Below are positions 1 through 10,741 of a stretch of DNA of 64,000 bases, in pieces. The position numbers were made by a program, and so were the translations under genes. Within the stretch, counting starts at the first letter, position 1; each line of letters opens with the position of its first letter. The notes beneath the pieces are model-generated. The model worked only from the letters and a program-made list of their open reading frames with translations, did no database searches and was not told the DNA's origin. This stretch comes from Burkholderia pyrrocinia. Lineage in GTDB: Bacteria; Pseudomonadota; Gammaproteobacteria; Burkholderiales; Burkholderiaceae. The stretch lies in NCBI RefSeq assembly GCF_018417535.1, contig NZ_CP070977.1, positions 3,472,001 through 3,536,000 on the forward strand, written 5' to 3'.

Positions 1-1
1 G

Positions 2-772
2 GGCTCGCACTACGAACTGACGACCGTGCGCACGCGTGCCGAACGCTCGGGCGACGGCTGGGTGCTGACCGGCGCGAAGGGCGTCGTCGACCAGGCCGCG
101 CAGGCGGCGTTCTTCGTCGTCAGCGCACGCACGTCCGGTCACGACGACGATGCGGCCGGCATCGGCCTGTTCGTCGTGCCGGCCGATGCGCCGGGCGTAT
201 CGCTGCGCGACTACAGGAAGATCGATGGCGGCCGCGCGGCCGAGGTGCGCTTCGATCGCGTCGCGCTGCCGGCCGATGCCGCGCTCGGCGAGGCGGGCGG
301 CGATCACGACGGCGAAGCGGGCGCGGCGCTGCTCGAACGCGTGCTCGGCTACGGGCTGCTCGCGCTGTCGGCGGAGGCGCTCGGCGCGATGGACGTCGCG
401 AAGGAACACACGCTCGAATACCTGCGCACGCGCAAGCAGTTCGGTATGCCGATCGGGAGTTTCCAGGCGCTGCAGCACCGGATGGCCGACCTGCTGCTCG
501 AAGTCGAGCAGGCGCGCTCGGCCGTGATCAACGCGGCCGCGCAGCTCGATGCGCCGCGCGCGGTGCGCGAACGCGCGCTCGCGGCGGCGAAGGTCAGCAT
601 CGGCCGGATCGGCACGCTCGTCGCCGAGGAGAGCATCCAGTTGCACGGCGGGATCGGGATGACGTGGGAGCTGCCGCTGTCGCATTACGCGAAGCGCCTC
701 GTGATGATCGATCACCAGCTCGGCGACGAGGATCACCATCTCGCGCGCTACATCGCGCTGTCGAAACAGTAA
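2..772 (+). CDS. Acyl-CoA dehydrogenase, C-terminal part (5' end outside window)
   Basis: The frame is open from base 2, so the gene begins upstream of the window and only its last 256 codons are visible. The first residues (GSHYELTTVRTRAE) lie in the middle beta-domain of acyl-CoA dehydrogenases. The C-terminal helical domain is clear: RKQFGMPIGSFQALQHRMAD, then LHGGIGMTWELPLSHYAKRL near the end. This family makes the first alpha,beta-desaturation of acyl-CoA thioesters using FAD and passes electrons to ETF. The CoA-transferase gene follows 30 bp downstream on the same strand, which suggests a small acyl-CoA catabolic operon. The chain length or substrate cannot be read from the sequence. 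Confidence 0.9.
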   Translation, partial: GSHYELTTVRTRAERSGDGWVLTGAKGVVDQAAQAAFFVVSARTSGHDDDAAGIGLFVVPADAPGVSLRDYRKIDGGRAAEVRFDRVALPADAALGEAGGDHDGEAGAALLERVLGYGLLALSAEALGAMDVAKEHTLEYLRTRKQFGMPIGSFQALQHRMADLLLEVEQARSAVINAAAQLDAPRAVRERALAAAKVSIGRIGTLVAEESIQLHGGIGMTWELPLSHYAKRLVMIDHQLGDEDHHLARYIALSKQ

Positions 773-802
773 AAGCGCATAGCGCGAATGGAGGAGACAA
801 GG

Positions 803-2008
803 ATGACGAACGAACCGCGCGCATTGCCGCTGGCCGGCGTGAAGGTGCTCGATTTCTCGCGCGTGCTCGCGGGCCCGTGGTGCGCGATGGTGCTCGCCGA
901 TTTCGGCGCGGAAGTGATCAAGGTCGAGCATCCGGCGCGCGGCGACGACACGCGCGACTGGGGGCTGCGGATCGGCAATACCGAGACGACCTACTTCAAC
1001 AGTGTGAATCGCAGCAAGCGTTCGATCTGCCTGGACCTGCAGACCGAGGCCGGGCAGCGCATCGCGCGCGAGCTGGCCGCGCAGGCCGACGTGGTGATCC
1101 ACAACTTCAAGTTCGGCGGCGCGGAAAAGCTCGGCCTCGGCTGCGACGCGCTGGCCGAACTGAACCCGCGCCTCGTGCACTGCGCGATCTCGGGCTACGA
1201 CCGTTCGGGCGCCGAGGCCGCGCGGCCCGGCTACGACCTCGTCGTGCAGGGCGAGGCCGGGCTGATGGCACTGAACGGCGAAGCCGGCCAGCCGCCGCTG
1301 AAGTTCGGCGTCGCGGCGGTCGACCTGTTCACCGGCATGTATTCGGCGCAGGCGATCCTCGCCGCGCTGTACGAGCGCCATGCGACCGGGCGCGGGCGGC
1401 GCATCGAGATGGCGCTGTTCGACTGCGGGCTGATGATCACCGCGTACTACGGGCTCGACGCGCTGCTGATGGGCGAGGACCCGCCGCGCTACGGCAACGC
1501 GCATCCGTCGATCGTGCCGTACGGCGTGTTCGACGCGGCCGACGGCCCGCTCGTGATCACGGTCGGCAACAACACGCAGTTCGCGCGCTTTTGCGATGTG
1601 ATCGAGCGGCCCGACCTCGCCGCCGACGCGCGCTACAAGACCAATCTCGGCCGCTCGGAGAATCGCGCCGATCTGCTGCCCGAGATTCGCCGCGAACTCG
1701 CACGCCGGTCGCGCGCGACGCTGCTTGCCGTGCTTGCGGACGAGGGCATTCCGTGCGGCGAAGTGCTCGGACTGCACGAAGCGCTGACGTCCGAGCGGGC
1801 GACCAGCGCGGGGCTCGTCACGCGGCAGCCGCATCCGGTCGCGGGCGACGTCGACGTGCTCGCGCCGCCGTATCGCTTCGACGGCGCGCGGCTGCCGGTG
1901 CGCGGCGCGCCGCCCGTGCTGGGCGCGGATACGGACGCGGTGCTCGGCGGCTGGCTCGGGATGTCGGCCGACGAGGTCGCGCGGCTGCGTGCGGATCGCA
2001 TCGTGTAA
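803..2008 (+). CDS. CaiB/BaiF-type (family III) CoA-transferase
   Basis: The 401-residue product matches family III CoA-transferases in length and pattern: an N-terminal LAGVKVLDFSRVLAGPWCAM, the VIKVEHPARGDDTRDWG segment, and the expected catalytic Asp at about residue 174 (AAVDLFTGMYSA). These enzymes move CoA between carboxylic acids. An ATG at 788 is also in frame, but GAGGAG at 791-796 is well placed for the ATG at 803, so I start there. It probably activates the substrate of the upstream acyl-CoA dehydrogenase; the acid itself is not identifiable. Confidence 0.9.
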   Translation: MTNEPRALPLAGVKVLDFSRVLAGPWCAMVLADFGAEVIKVEHPARGDDTRDWGLRIGNTETTYFNSVNRSKRSICLDLQTEAGQRIARELAAQADVVIHNFKFGGAEKLGLGCDALAELNPRLVHCAISGYDRSGAEAARPGYDLVVQGEAGLMALNGEAGQPPLKFGVAAVDLFTGMYSAQAILAALYERHATGRGRRIEMALFDCGLMITAYYGLDALLMGEDPPRYGNAHPSIVPYGVFDAADGPLVITVGNNTQFARFCDVIERPDLAADARYKTNLGRSENRADLLPEIRRELARRSRATLLAVLADEGIPCGEVLGLHEALTSERATSAGLVTRQPHPVAGDVDVLAPPYRFDGARLPVRGAPPVLGADTDAVLGGWLGMSADEVARLRADRIV

Positions 2009-2102
2009 CGCGGTTTTTGCCGCCGCGGCGCGGGCGGATGGGATCACGCGCCGGCCATCCACAAGACACTTCTCGCGAAACGACGAGGAGATTGCCCTGC
2101 GG

Positions 2103-2241
2103 GGACTGGAGTAAGCGCTGAAGCGCCAACTCGGGTCGACCGCGAAGCATGGGACCCGAGTAACCGCTAAAGCGCTAACTCTGGTCGACCGCAAAGCATG
2201 GGACCCGAGTAACCGCTAAAGCGCTAACTCTGGTCGACAGG
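2103..2241 (+). repeat. Three tandem copies of a 49-bp unit ahead of the DUF485-actP pair
   Basis: Units lie at 2103-2151, 2152-2200 and 2201-2241 (the third is cut short by the Shine-Dalgarno of the next gene). Units two and three are almost identical; unit one differs at several positions. Across each unit boundary sits an inverted repeat, perfect at the first junction (ACTCGGGTC and GACCCGAGT with a 15-nt loop). At each of the two boundaries there is a five-codon micro-ORF ATG GGA CCC GAG TAA (2149-2163 and 2198-2212). There are no spacers, so this is not a CRISPR array. Confidence 0.85.
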
Positions 2242-2248
2242 AGACACC

Positions 2249-2554
2249 ATGGAGCTTTCCGTCATCGAATCGGTCACGGCGCGCCGCGACTACCAGCAAC
2301 TCGTGCGCGCGCGGCGCCGCTTCAGCTTCACGCTGACGGCGCTGATGATCGCCACGTACTACGGCTTCATCCTGCTCGTCGCGCTCGCGCCGCATGTGCT
2401 CGCGACGCCGCTGTACCGCGGCGCGACGACGACGGTCGGGATCGCCGCGGGCGTCGCGATCATCCTGGTCGCAATCGGCCTGACCGCGTGCTACGTGCTG
2501 CGCGCGAATCGTGCGTTCGACCGCCGGGTCGACGCGATCCTGCAAAGTTCGTGA
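2249..2554 (+). CDS. DUF485 inner-membrane protein (YjcH family)
   Basis: This 101-residue protein has the DUF485 layout: a short N-terminal cytosolic stretch ending in a basic [11 protein letters not shown] segment, then two hydrophobic helices (about residues 30-50 and 60-83). The Shine-Dalgarno AGGAG at 2240-2244 fits the ATG. DUF485 genes are typically found directly in front of actP, as here, where the next start is 11 bp downstream. Its function is not established; an accessory role for the symporter is inferred from linkage. The 49-bp repeats occupy its leader. Confidence 0.9.
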   Translation: MELSVIESVTARRDYQQLVRARRRFSFTLTALMIATYYGFILLVALAPHVLATPLYRGATTTVGIAAGVAIILVAIGLTACYVLRANRAFDRRVDAILQSS

Positions 2555-2565
2555 CGGAGGCCGAC

Positions 2566-4251
2566 ATGCGACGCACATCGATCGCGCTCGGCGCGCTTGC
2601 CGTTCTCGTTTCCTCCGCCGCCCACGCGGTATCCGTCGCGGGCCCGATGCCCGACAAGGTCGAACTGAACCCGGTCGCGATCGGGATGTTCTTCGCGTTC
2701 GTGTTCGCGACGCTCGCGCTCACGCGCTGGGCCGCGCGCCGCACGCGCTCGACACGCGACTTCTACACGGCCGGCGGCGGCATCACCGGGCTGCAGAACG
2801 GGCTCGCGATCGCGGGCGACTACATGTCGGCCGCGTCGTTCCTCGGGCTGTCCGGGATGGTGTTCATGTTCGGCTTCGACGGGCTCATCTATTCGATCGG
2901 CTTTCTCGTCGGCTGGCCGTTCGTGATGTTCCTGATCGCCGAACCGCTGCGCAACCTCGGCAAGTTCACGTTCGTCGACGTCGTCGCGTACCGCTTCGCG
3001 CAGCGGCCGATCCGGCTGCTGACCTCCGCGAACGCGCTGACGATCGTCGTGCTGTACCTCGTCGTGCAGATGGTCGGCGCGGGCAAGCTGATCCAGCTTT
3101 TGTTCGGGCTGTCGTACGGCACGGCCGAGCTGATCGTCGGCGTGCTGATGGTCGTCTACGTGTTCTTCGGCGGGATGACCGCGACCACCTGGGTGCAGGT
3201 GATCAAGGCCGTGCTGCTGCTGTGCGGCGCGACGTTGCTCGTGCTGCTCGCGCTCGGCGAATTCGGCTTCAGCATCGACGAGATGTTCCGCCGCGCGGTG
3301 GCCGTGCATCCGGGCGCGCTCGGCATCATGGGGCCCGGCAAGCTGATCCGCGATCCGGCCAACGCGCTGTCGCTCGGCATCGCGCTGATGTTCGGCACGG
3401 CCGGTTTCCCGCACATCCTGATGCGCTTCTTCACGGTGCCGAACGCGAAGGAGGCGCGCAAGTCGGTGCTCTACGCGACCGGCTTCATCGGCTACTTCTA
3501 CCTGCTGACCTTCGTGATCGGCTTCTCGGCGATCGTGCTGCTCGCGCAGCATCCCGAGTTCTTCAAGCTCGGCGCCAACGGCACGTTCAACCTGACTCAC
3601 GACCTGCTCGGCGGCTCGAACATGGTCGCGGTGAAGCTCGCGCAGGCGGTCGGCGGGAACTGGTTCTACGGCTTTATCGCGGCCGTCACGTTCGCGACGA
3701 TCCTCGCGGTGGTCGCGGGCCTGACGCTCGCCGGCGCAACGACGATCTCGCACGACCTGTATGCGCAGATGTGGGCGCGCGGCAAGCCCGACGAGCGCCT
3801 GGAGATGCGCATCTCGCGCGCGGCGACGATCGTGCTGTCGGCCGTCGCGATCGGGCTGTCGATCCTGTTCGAGCACGTGAACGTCGCGTTCATGGTCGGG
3901 CTCGTCGCGGCGGTGGCCGCGAGCGCGAATTTCCCGGTGCTCGCGATGTCGATCTTCTGGCGCGGGATGACGACGCGCGGCGCGGTGCTCGGCGGCGGCC
4001 TCGGTCTCGTGTCGGCGGTGGCGCTCACGGTGCTGTCGAAGTCGGTGTGGGTCGACGTGCTGCACCACGCGCACGCGCCGGTGTTCCTCGACAACCCGGC
4101 GCTCGTGTCGGTGCCGCTCGCGTTCATCGGGATCGTCGTCGGCTCGCTCGCGGATCGCGGCGAGCGCGCGCGGCGCGAGCGCGACGCGTTCGCGCAGCAG
4201 GAGTTCTACGCGCAGACGGGCCTGCTGGCCGGTGAGGCCGTGCAGCACTGA
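2566..4251 (+). CDS. actP: Cation/acetate symporter ActP
   Basis: The 561-residue protein belongs to the sodium:solute symporter (SSS) family. The start at 2566 gives a signal-like N-terminus ([20 protein letters not shown]), as in E. coli ActP, and is preceded by ACGGAGG. The family hallmark [20 protein letters not shown] is followed by a long series of hydrophobic helices, and the C-terminus is a charged cytosolic tail. Its job is uptake of acetate and related short monocarboxylates. It is co-transcribed with the DUF485 gene. The frame is open further upstream, but that extension would overlap the DUF485 gene and is not supported. Confidence 0.93.
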   Translation: MRRTSIALGALAVLVSSAAHAVSVAGPMPDKVELNPVAIGMFFAFVFATLALTRWAARRTRSTRDFYTAGGGITGLQNGLAIAGDYMSAASFLGLSGMVFMFGFDGLIYSIGFLVGWPFVMFLIAEPLRNLGKFTFVDVVAYRFAQRPIRLLTSANALTIVVLYLVVQMVGAGKLIQLLFGLSYGTAELIVGVLMVVYVFFGGMTATTWVQVIKAVLLLCGATLLVLLALGEFGFSIDEMFRRAVAVHPGALGIMGPGKLIRDPANALSLGIALMFGTAGFPHILMRFFTVPNAKEARKSVLYATGFIGYFYLLTFVIGFSAIVLLAQHPEFFKLGANGTFNLTHDLLGGSNMVAVKLAQAVGGNWFYGFIAAVTFATILAVVAGLTLAGATTISHDLYAQMWARGKPDERLEMRISRAATIVLSAVAIGLSILFEHVNVAFMVGLVAAVAASANFPVLAMSIFWRGMTTRGAVLGGGLGLVSAVALTVLSKSVWVDVLHHAHAPVFLDNPALVSVPLAFIGIVVGSLADRGERARRERDAFAQQEFYAQTGLLAGEAVQH

Positions 4252-4271
4252 TTCGTCTGATCAAAGCACGC

Positions 4272-4299
4272 ATCCGTCCGGATCGCCGGACGGATATTT
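4272..4299 (+). terminator. Possible terminator after actP
   Basis: A perfect 10-bp stem (ATCCGTCCGG at 4272-4281 and CCGGACGGAT at 4286-4295) with a 4-nt loop is followed by a short ATTTT run. The U-tract is weak, so the terminator call is tentative. The element lies 20 bp after the actP stop codon. Confidence 0.5.
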
Positions 4300-4302
4300 T
4301 CC

Positions 4303-4326
4303 GGAAATCCGGAATCCCGGATTTCC
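4303..4326 (+). promoter_or_regulatory. Palindrome upstream of dctA, likely DctD enhancer site
   Basis: GGAAATCCGG (4303-4312) and CCGGATTTCC (4317-4326) form a perfect inverted repeat around AATC. It lies about 60-80 bp upstream of the sigma-54 promoter of dctA, a normal enhancer distance. The GGAAATCC core resembles rhizobial DctD sites as I remember them. Since the sigma-54 activator gene dctD is in the same cluster, a DctD-P site is the natural inference; binding has not been shown. Confidence 0.55.
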
Positions 4327-4385
4327 TTGCCTGCCGCATTATGAGAAATACAATGAAAACAATGGTTTGAGGGGTCACGGAAACC

Positions 4386-4400
4386 TGGCATCGACCTTGC
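4386..4400 (+). promoter_or_regulatory. Sigma-54 (-24/-12) promoter of dctA
   Basis: TGGCAT-N5-TTGC matches the sigma-54 consensus TGGCAC-N5-TTGC at all but one position, with exact spacing of the GG and GC elements. A transcript would start near 4412, leaving a leader of about 190 nt before dctA. The cluster encodes its own sigma-54 activator DctD. Confidence 0.8.
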
Positions 4401-4456
4401 GATATAAAGCGCACGGCCGCCCACTCGGCCTGACTATTAAACCAAGGAGACAATCG

Positions 4457-4492
4457 ATGACCACTGCCTTCCTCCCCTTCCGGATGTCCTGA
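4457..4492 (+). CDS. Candidate 11-codon leader ORF in the dctA 5' region
   Basis: ATG at 4457 is preceded by an excellent Shine-Dalgarno (AAGGAGA at 4444-4450) and encodes MTTAFLPFRMS before a TGA. It lies within the transcript expected from the sigma-54 promoter and ahead of a perfect hairpin. The ribosome-binding site is stronger than that of dctA itself, which argues for real translation. It could be a regulatory leader peptide that couples translation to dctA expression. No homologue is claimed. Confidence 0.45.
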   Translation: MTTAFLPFRMS

Positions 4493-4518
4493 GGCATCGC
4501 TTGTTGCGGCACGGCAGC

Positions 4519-4558
4519 CGCGCGGGCGAATGCTTTTCCCCTGACATTCGCCCGCGCG
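4519..4558 (+). promoter_or_regulatory. Perfect 14-bp hairpin in the dctA leader
   Basis: CGCGCGGGCGAATG (4519-4532) pairs completely with CATTCGCCCGCGCG (4545-4558) around a 12-nt loop. There is no U-tract after it, so it is not an ordinary intrinsic terminator. Its place between the leader ORF and dctA fits attenuation, Rho-dependent control or mRNA stabilisation; which of these is unknown. Confidence 0.6.
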
Positions 4559-4603
4559 CGTGACGCCGTTTCCACCGGCTCATCTACTTCAGCAGGAACC
4601 ATC

Positions 4604-5893
4604 GTGAAGAAGAAACCCTTCTACAAAGTGCTCTATGTGCAGGTGATCTTCGCCATCATCGTCGGCGTGATCCTCGGCCACTACTACCCGGCGCTCGCCA
4701 CCGACATGAAGCCGCTCGGCGACGGGTTCATCAAGCTGATCAAGATGGTGATCGGTCCGATCATCTTCTGTACGGTCGTCACCGGCATCGCCGGCATGGA
4801 GGACATGAAGAAGGTGGGCCGCGTCGGCGGCAAGGCGCTGCTGTACTTCGAGATCGTGTCGACCTTCGCGCTGCTGCTCGGCCTCGCGGCCACGCACATC
4901 CTGCGTCCGGGCGTCGGCTTCAACATCGATCCGGCGACGCTGAACGGCAAGGAAGTCGCGTCGTACGCGGCGAAGGCGCACGGGCAGTCGACGGTCGACT
5001 TCCTGATGCACATCATCCCGAACACGATGGTCGATGCGTTCGCGCAGGGCGAAATCCTGCAGATCCTGCTGATCGCGCTGCTGTTCGGCAGCGTGCTCGC
5101 GCACCTCGGCGAGCGCGGCAAGGTCGTTACCGACTTCATCGACGGGCTCACGCGCGTGCTGTTCGGCATCGTGCACATCGTCACGAAGCTGGCACCGATC
5201 GGCGCGTTCGGCGCGATGGCGTTCACGATCGGCAAGTACGGCGTCGGCTCGCTGGTTCCGCTGCTCAAGCTGATCGGCACGTTCTACCTGACGTCGGTCG
5301 TGTTCGTGCTCGTCGTGCTCGGCGCGATCGCGCGCTTCACGGGCTTCTCGATCATCCGCTTCGTGTCCTACATCAAGGAAGAGCTGCTGATCGTGCTCGG
5401 CACGAGCTCGTCGGAAGCCGCGCTGCCGCAGCTGATGGAAAAGCTCGAGAAGGCCGGCTGCTCGCGTTCGGTCGTCGGGCTCGTCGTGCCGACCGGCTAT
5501 TCGTTCAACCTCGACGGCACCAACATCTACATGACGATGGCCGTGCTGTTCATCGCACAGGCGACCAACATCGAACTGACGTGGATGCAGCAGCTCACGC
5601 TGCTCGCGGTCGCGATGCTGACGTCGAAGGGCGCGAGCGGCGTGACGGGCGCGGGCTTCATCACGCTCGCCGCGACGCTGGCCGTCGTGCCGACGATCCC
5701 GCTGTCGGGCATGGTGCTGATCCTCGGCATCGACCGTTTCATGAGCGAATGCCGCGCGCTGACCAACATCGTCGGCAACGGCGTCGCGACGGTCGTCGTG
5801 TCCGCGTGGGAGAAGGAGCTGGACCGCAACAAGCTGCGCCAGGCGCTGAAGGGCGGCGGCGAGGTCGCGGCGACCGAGACGGCCGGCGTCTGA
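4604..5893 (+). CDS. dctA: C4-dicarboxylate transport protein DctA
   Basis: This 429-residue protein is a dicarboxylate/amino acid:cation symporter (DAACS) that imports succinate, fumarate and malate across the inner membrane. It has the family's N-terminal [20 protein letters not shown], the serine-rich re-entrant loop [18 protein letters not shown], and [15 protein letters not shown] in the transport core. The start is GTG, with an AGGA-type ribosome site just upstream. Length agrees with the family (about 430). Expression probably depends on sigma-54 and DctBD, encoded immediately downstream. Confidence 0.96.
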   Translation: MKKKPFYKVLYVQVIFAIIVGVILGHYYPALATDMKPLGDGFIKLIKMVIGPIIFCTVVTGIAGMEDMKKVGRVGGKALLYFEIVSTFALLLGLAATHILRPGVGFNIDPATLNGKEVASYAAKAHGQSTVDFLMHIIPNTMVDAFAQGEILQILLIALLFGSVLAHLGERGKVVTDFIDGLTRVLFGIVHIVTKLAPIGAFGAMAFTIGKYGVGSLVPLLKLIGTFYLTSVVFVLVVLGAIARFTGFSIIRFVSYIKEELLIVLGTSSSEAALPQLMEKLEKAGCSRSVVGLVVPTGYSFNLDGTNIYMTMAVLFIAQATNIELTWMQQLTLLAVAMLTSKGASGVTGAGFITLAATLAVVPTIPLSGMVLILGIDRFMSECRALTNIVGNGVATVVVSAWEKELDRNKLRQALKGGGEVAATETAGV

Positions 5894-6002
5894 CATCATG
5901 AAGGAGCAGGCGGCGGCACCGCCCGCCGGCGGCGCGGCACGCGGCGGCAATCCGGAGGCCTATGACACAATAGGCGATCCGCATCGCCAGGAAGCCTCGA
6001 CC

Positions 6003-7928
<1,926 letters not shown>

Positions 7929-8007
7929 CCCGCCGCAGGCCCGGTCGGCGAACGACCGGCATCAACGCCGCCGTGCGCGACAGCGCCGCGCGGCCCGTCA
8001 GGAGCAA

Positions 8008-9372
8008 GTGAGTACGATGGCCAACCGGCTGCAAGTGATCTATATCGAAGACGATGCGCTCGTTCGCCGGGCGAGCGTGCAGAGCCTTCAACTGGCAGGC
8101 TTCGACGTCGCCGGCTTCGAGTCGGCCGAAGCGGCGGAGAAGGCAATCGTCGCGGATACCGCGGGCGCGATCGTCAGCGACATCCGGCTGCCCGGCGCGA
8201 GCGGGCTCGACGTGCTCGCGCAGTGCCGCGAGCGCGTGCCCGACGTGCCCGTGATCCTCGTCACCGGGCACGGCGACATCTCGATGGCCGTGCAGGCGAT
8301 GCGCGACGGCGCGTACGACTTCATCGAAAAGCCGTTCGCGGCCGAGCGCCTGATCGAGACGGTGCGCCGCGCGCTCGAGCGGCGCGAACTCGTGCTCGAG
8401 AACCATGCGCTGCGACGCGAATTGGCTGGGCAGAACATCGTTGCGCCGCGCATCATCGGCCGCAGCCCCGCGATCGAGCAGGTGCGCAAGCTGATCGCGA
8501 ATGTCGCGCCGACCGATGCGTCGGTGCTGATCAACGGCGACACGGGCGCCGGCAAGGAACTGATCGCGCGCAGCCTGCACGAGCTGTCGCCGCGTCGCGA
8601 CAAGCCGTTCATCGCGGTGAATTGCGGCGCGCTGCCCGAGCCGATGTTCGAGTCGGAAATGTTCGGCTACGAGCCCGGCGCGTTCACCGGTGCCGCGAAG
8701 CGGCGCGTCGGCAAGCTTGAATACGCGTCCGGCGGCACGCTGTTCCTCGACGAAATCGAAAGCATGCCGCTTGCGCTGCAGGTGAAGCTGCTGCGCGTGC
8801 TGCAGGACGGCGTGCTGGAGCGGCTCGGCTCGAACCAGCCGATCCGCGTGAACTGCCGCGTCGTCGCGGCCGCGAAGGGCGACATGAGCGAGCTCGTCGC
8901 GGCCGGCACCTTCCGGCGCGACCTGCTGTACCGGCTCAACGTCGTGACGATCGCGCTGCCGCCGCTCGCGGAGCGCCGCGAGGACATCGTGCCGCTGTTC
9001 GAGCACTTCATGCTCGATGCGGCCGTGCGCTACGGGCGGCCCGCGCCCGTGCTGACCGACCGGCAGCGCGCGAGCCTGATGCAGCGCGACTGGCCCGGCA
9101 ACGTGCGCGAGCTGCACAACGCGGCCGACCGCTTCGTGCTCGGCGTGGCCGACATGCCGCAGGAAGCGGGCACCGGCGGCGACGCTGCCGACAGCGAGCA
9201 GACGCTGAAGGAGCGCATCGAGCAGTTCGAGCGCGCGGTGATCGCCGAGGCGTTGAACCAGACGGGCGGCGCGGTCGCCGCGACGGCCGATCGGCTGCAT
9301 GTCGGCAAGGCGACGCTGTACGAGAAGATGAAGCGTTACGGGCTATCGGCGAAGGGCGAAACCGAGCGCTGA
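8008..9372 (+). CDS. dctD: Sigma-54-dependent response regulator DctD
   Basis: The 454-residue protein is an NtrC-family activator: receiver domain with phospho-acceptor Asp58 (SDIRLPG) and conserved KPF lysine, an AAA+ domain with Walker A GDTGAGKE (177-184), the sigma-54 contact loop GAFTGA (224-229), an arginine-finger region, and a C-terminal Fis-type helix-turn-helix (GGAVAATADRLHVGKATLYE). GTG at 8008 lies 3-4 nt after AGGAG; ATG at 8017 is an alternative. It follows dctB by 79 bp on the same strand, so dctABD may be partly co-transcribed. The expected target is the sigma-54 promoter of dctA. Confidence 0.95.
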   Translation: MSTMANRLQVIYIEDDALVRRASVQSLQLAGFDVAGFESAEAAEKAIVADTAGAIVSDIRLPGASGLDVLAQCRERVPDVPVILVTGHGDISMAVQAMRDGAYDFIEKPFAAERLIETVRRALERRELVLENHALRRELAGQNIVAPRIIGRSPAIEQVRKLIANVAPTDASVLINGDTGAGKELIARSLHELSPRRDKPFIAVNCGALPEPMFESEMFGYEPGAFTGAAKRRVGKLEYASGGTLFLDEIESMPLALQVKLLRVLQDGVLERLGSNQPIRVNCRVVAAAKGDMSELVAAGTFRRDLLYRLNVVTIALPPLAERREDIVPLFEHFMLDAAVRYGRPAPVLTDRQRASLMQRDWPGNVRELHNAADRFVLGVADMPQEAGTGGDAADSEQTLKERIEQFERAVIAEALNQTGGAVAATADRLHVGKATLYEKMKRYGLSAKGETER

Positions 9373-9377
9373 AAAGC

Positions 9378-9422
9378 AAACGGACCGCGGAACCGGGGTA
9401 GTCGGTCGTGCGGTCCGTTTTC
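9378..9422 (+). terminator. Terminator between dctD and the TlpA-like gene (probably bidirectional)
   Basis: AAACGGACCGC (9378-9388) pairs with GCGGTCCGTTT (9410-9420) and continues into TTT. On the minus strand the same stem is followed by a T-rich stretch (the complement of GAAAAGCAAA), so it can serve both convergent genes. Confidence 0.85.
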
Positions 9423-9469
9423 TGGAGAAGGGCGTTGACGGCGGCCCTTCGATCCGGATCCGGCGGCGC

Positions 9470-10006
9470 TCAGGCCGCGTTGCTGTCGAGCGCCTTCTTG
9501 AGCAGCGCGTCGAGTTCCGCGAACTGCGGGGCGCCGACGTAGCGCTTCAGGATCTTGCCGTTCTTGTCGACGACGAACGTCGTCGGCGTGAGCTGCACGT
9601 TGCCGAACTGCTTCGCGACGCTGCCGTCGTCGAGTGCGACCTTGAACGGCAACTGGCGCGTCTGCGCGTAGTTCGCGACGTACATCGGCGGATCGTAGTT
9701 CATCGCGACCGCGACGAATTCCAGCCCCTGACCCTTGAAGCGGTTATAGGTATCGACCATCTGCGGCATTTCCTGCATGCAGGTCGCGCAGCTCGTCGCC
9801 CAGAAGTTCACGAGATAGACCTTGCCCTTCAGGTCGCCGGCGGTCGAGACTTTCTGGCCCGACAGCAGCGTGAACGTCGCGTCCGGCACGCTGGACTTGC
9901 CGTTGAACGCGAAGAAGCCGGCTACGGCGATGGCCGCGACAACGACGGCCGCGACGATGTAGCGAACGGGGCCGGCGCTGCGGCGGGCGGGAGGCGTGGT
10001 GTTCAT
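9470..10006 (-). CDS. TlpA/ResA-like thioredoxin-fold protein
   Basis: This 178-residue protein has one N-terminal membrane helix (about residues 17-35) and a periplasmic thioredoxin fold. The redox motif is CATC in NFWATSCATCMQEMPQM, followed by the TlpA-family LTPTTFVVDKNGKILKRYVG, which contains the cis-proline. Proteins of this kind reduce disulfides outside the cytoplasm, often for cytochrome c or copper-site maturation. No cytochrome biogenesis genes adjoin it, so the partner is unknown. It is transcribed divergently from the lipoprotein gene at 10169. Confidence 0.88.
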   Translation of the reverse strand: MNTTPPARRSAGPVRYIVAAVVVAAIAVAGFFAFNGKSSVPDATFTLLSGQKVSTAGDLKGKVYLVNFWATSCATCMQEMPQMVDTYNRFKGQGLEFVAVAMNYDPPMYVANYAQTRQLPFKVALDDGSVAKQFGNVQLTPTTFVVDKNGKILKRYVGAPQFAELDALLKKALDSNAA

Positions 10007-10168
10007 CTGCGGTGCTCTCGGAGTCGGTCGATGACGCGGATCGATGCAAAGGACGTCGAAATTCGTCGCCCATTTTAGCGCGAATGCAGCGCGCGCACCG
10101 ACCGCGGCCCCGCATCCCGGTTTTCACGTTCGGCGGATAATGCCAGTTTTGCCTGCCCGATCCACGCC

Positions 10169-10741
10169 ATGCCGAAGGAAGTCATCGATTCGTTGCGCCC
10201 CCTTTTTCTTCCGCTGCGACACTTCGCCGCGCTCGCCTGCGTGAGCGCCGCGCTGGCCGCGTGCTCGCCGTCGTATGACTGGCGCACGCTGCACAACGAC
10301 GCCGGCTACACGGTCGACCTGCCCGCGAAGCCGACCGTCGAGGAGCAGCCGGTTGCGATCGGCGGCACGTCGATGCCGATGCGGATGCAGGCCGCGCACG
10401 TCGACGGCGCGGTGTTCGCGGTCGGCACGCTGACGCTGCCCGACGACCGCGACGACACGCGCCGCGCGGCGCTCGAGTTCCTGCGCGCCGGGCTGTCCCG
10501 CAATCTCGAAGGCGCGCCGCAGACGGCTTCGGTGCCCGTGCCGCTCGCGGCCGGCGGCGCGGTGAACGGGCTCGAACTGCGCGTCGCGGGCGCGGCCGCA
10601 GGCGGCGATCGCGCGCGCAAGACGATCGTCGCGCGGCTCGCCGCGCGCGGCCGGCACGCGTACCAGGCCGTCGTGATCGCGGACGGGCCGCTTGCGCAGG
10701 AGCAGTTCGACCAGTTTTTCGGCTCGTTCAAGCTCGACTGA
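10169..10741 (+). CDS. Putative lipoprotein of unknown function
   Basis: The N-terminus has a basic start, a hydrophobic stretch and a lipobox-like VSAALAAC ending at Cys32, so it is probably exported and lipid-anchored. The mature part of about 160 residues begins SPSYDWRTLHNDAGYTVDLP and contains no motif I recognise. It looks like a compact beta-rich domain, with a C-terminal EQFDQFFGSFKLD typical of small periplasmic proteins whose fitted domains end this way. It is an orphan gene divergent from the thioredoxin gene. I assign no function. Confidence 0.75.
   Translation: MPKEVIDSLRPLFLPLRHFAALACVSAALAACSPSYDWRTLHNDAGYTVDLPAKPTVEEQPVAIGGTSMPMRMQAAHVDGAVFAVGTLTLPDDRDDTRRAALEFLRAGLSRNLEGAPQTASVPVPLAAGGAVNGLELRVAGAAAGGDRARKTIVARLAARGRHAYQAVVIADGPLAQEQFDQFFGSFKLD

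Noticed and set aside
2103..2241. CRISPR-like repeats
   Set aside because: The units are contiguous with no spacers, there are only three, and no cas genes are present.
4519..4558. Hairpin before dctA as an intrinsic terminator
   Set aside because: No run of T follows the stem; it is reported as a leader structure instead.
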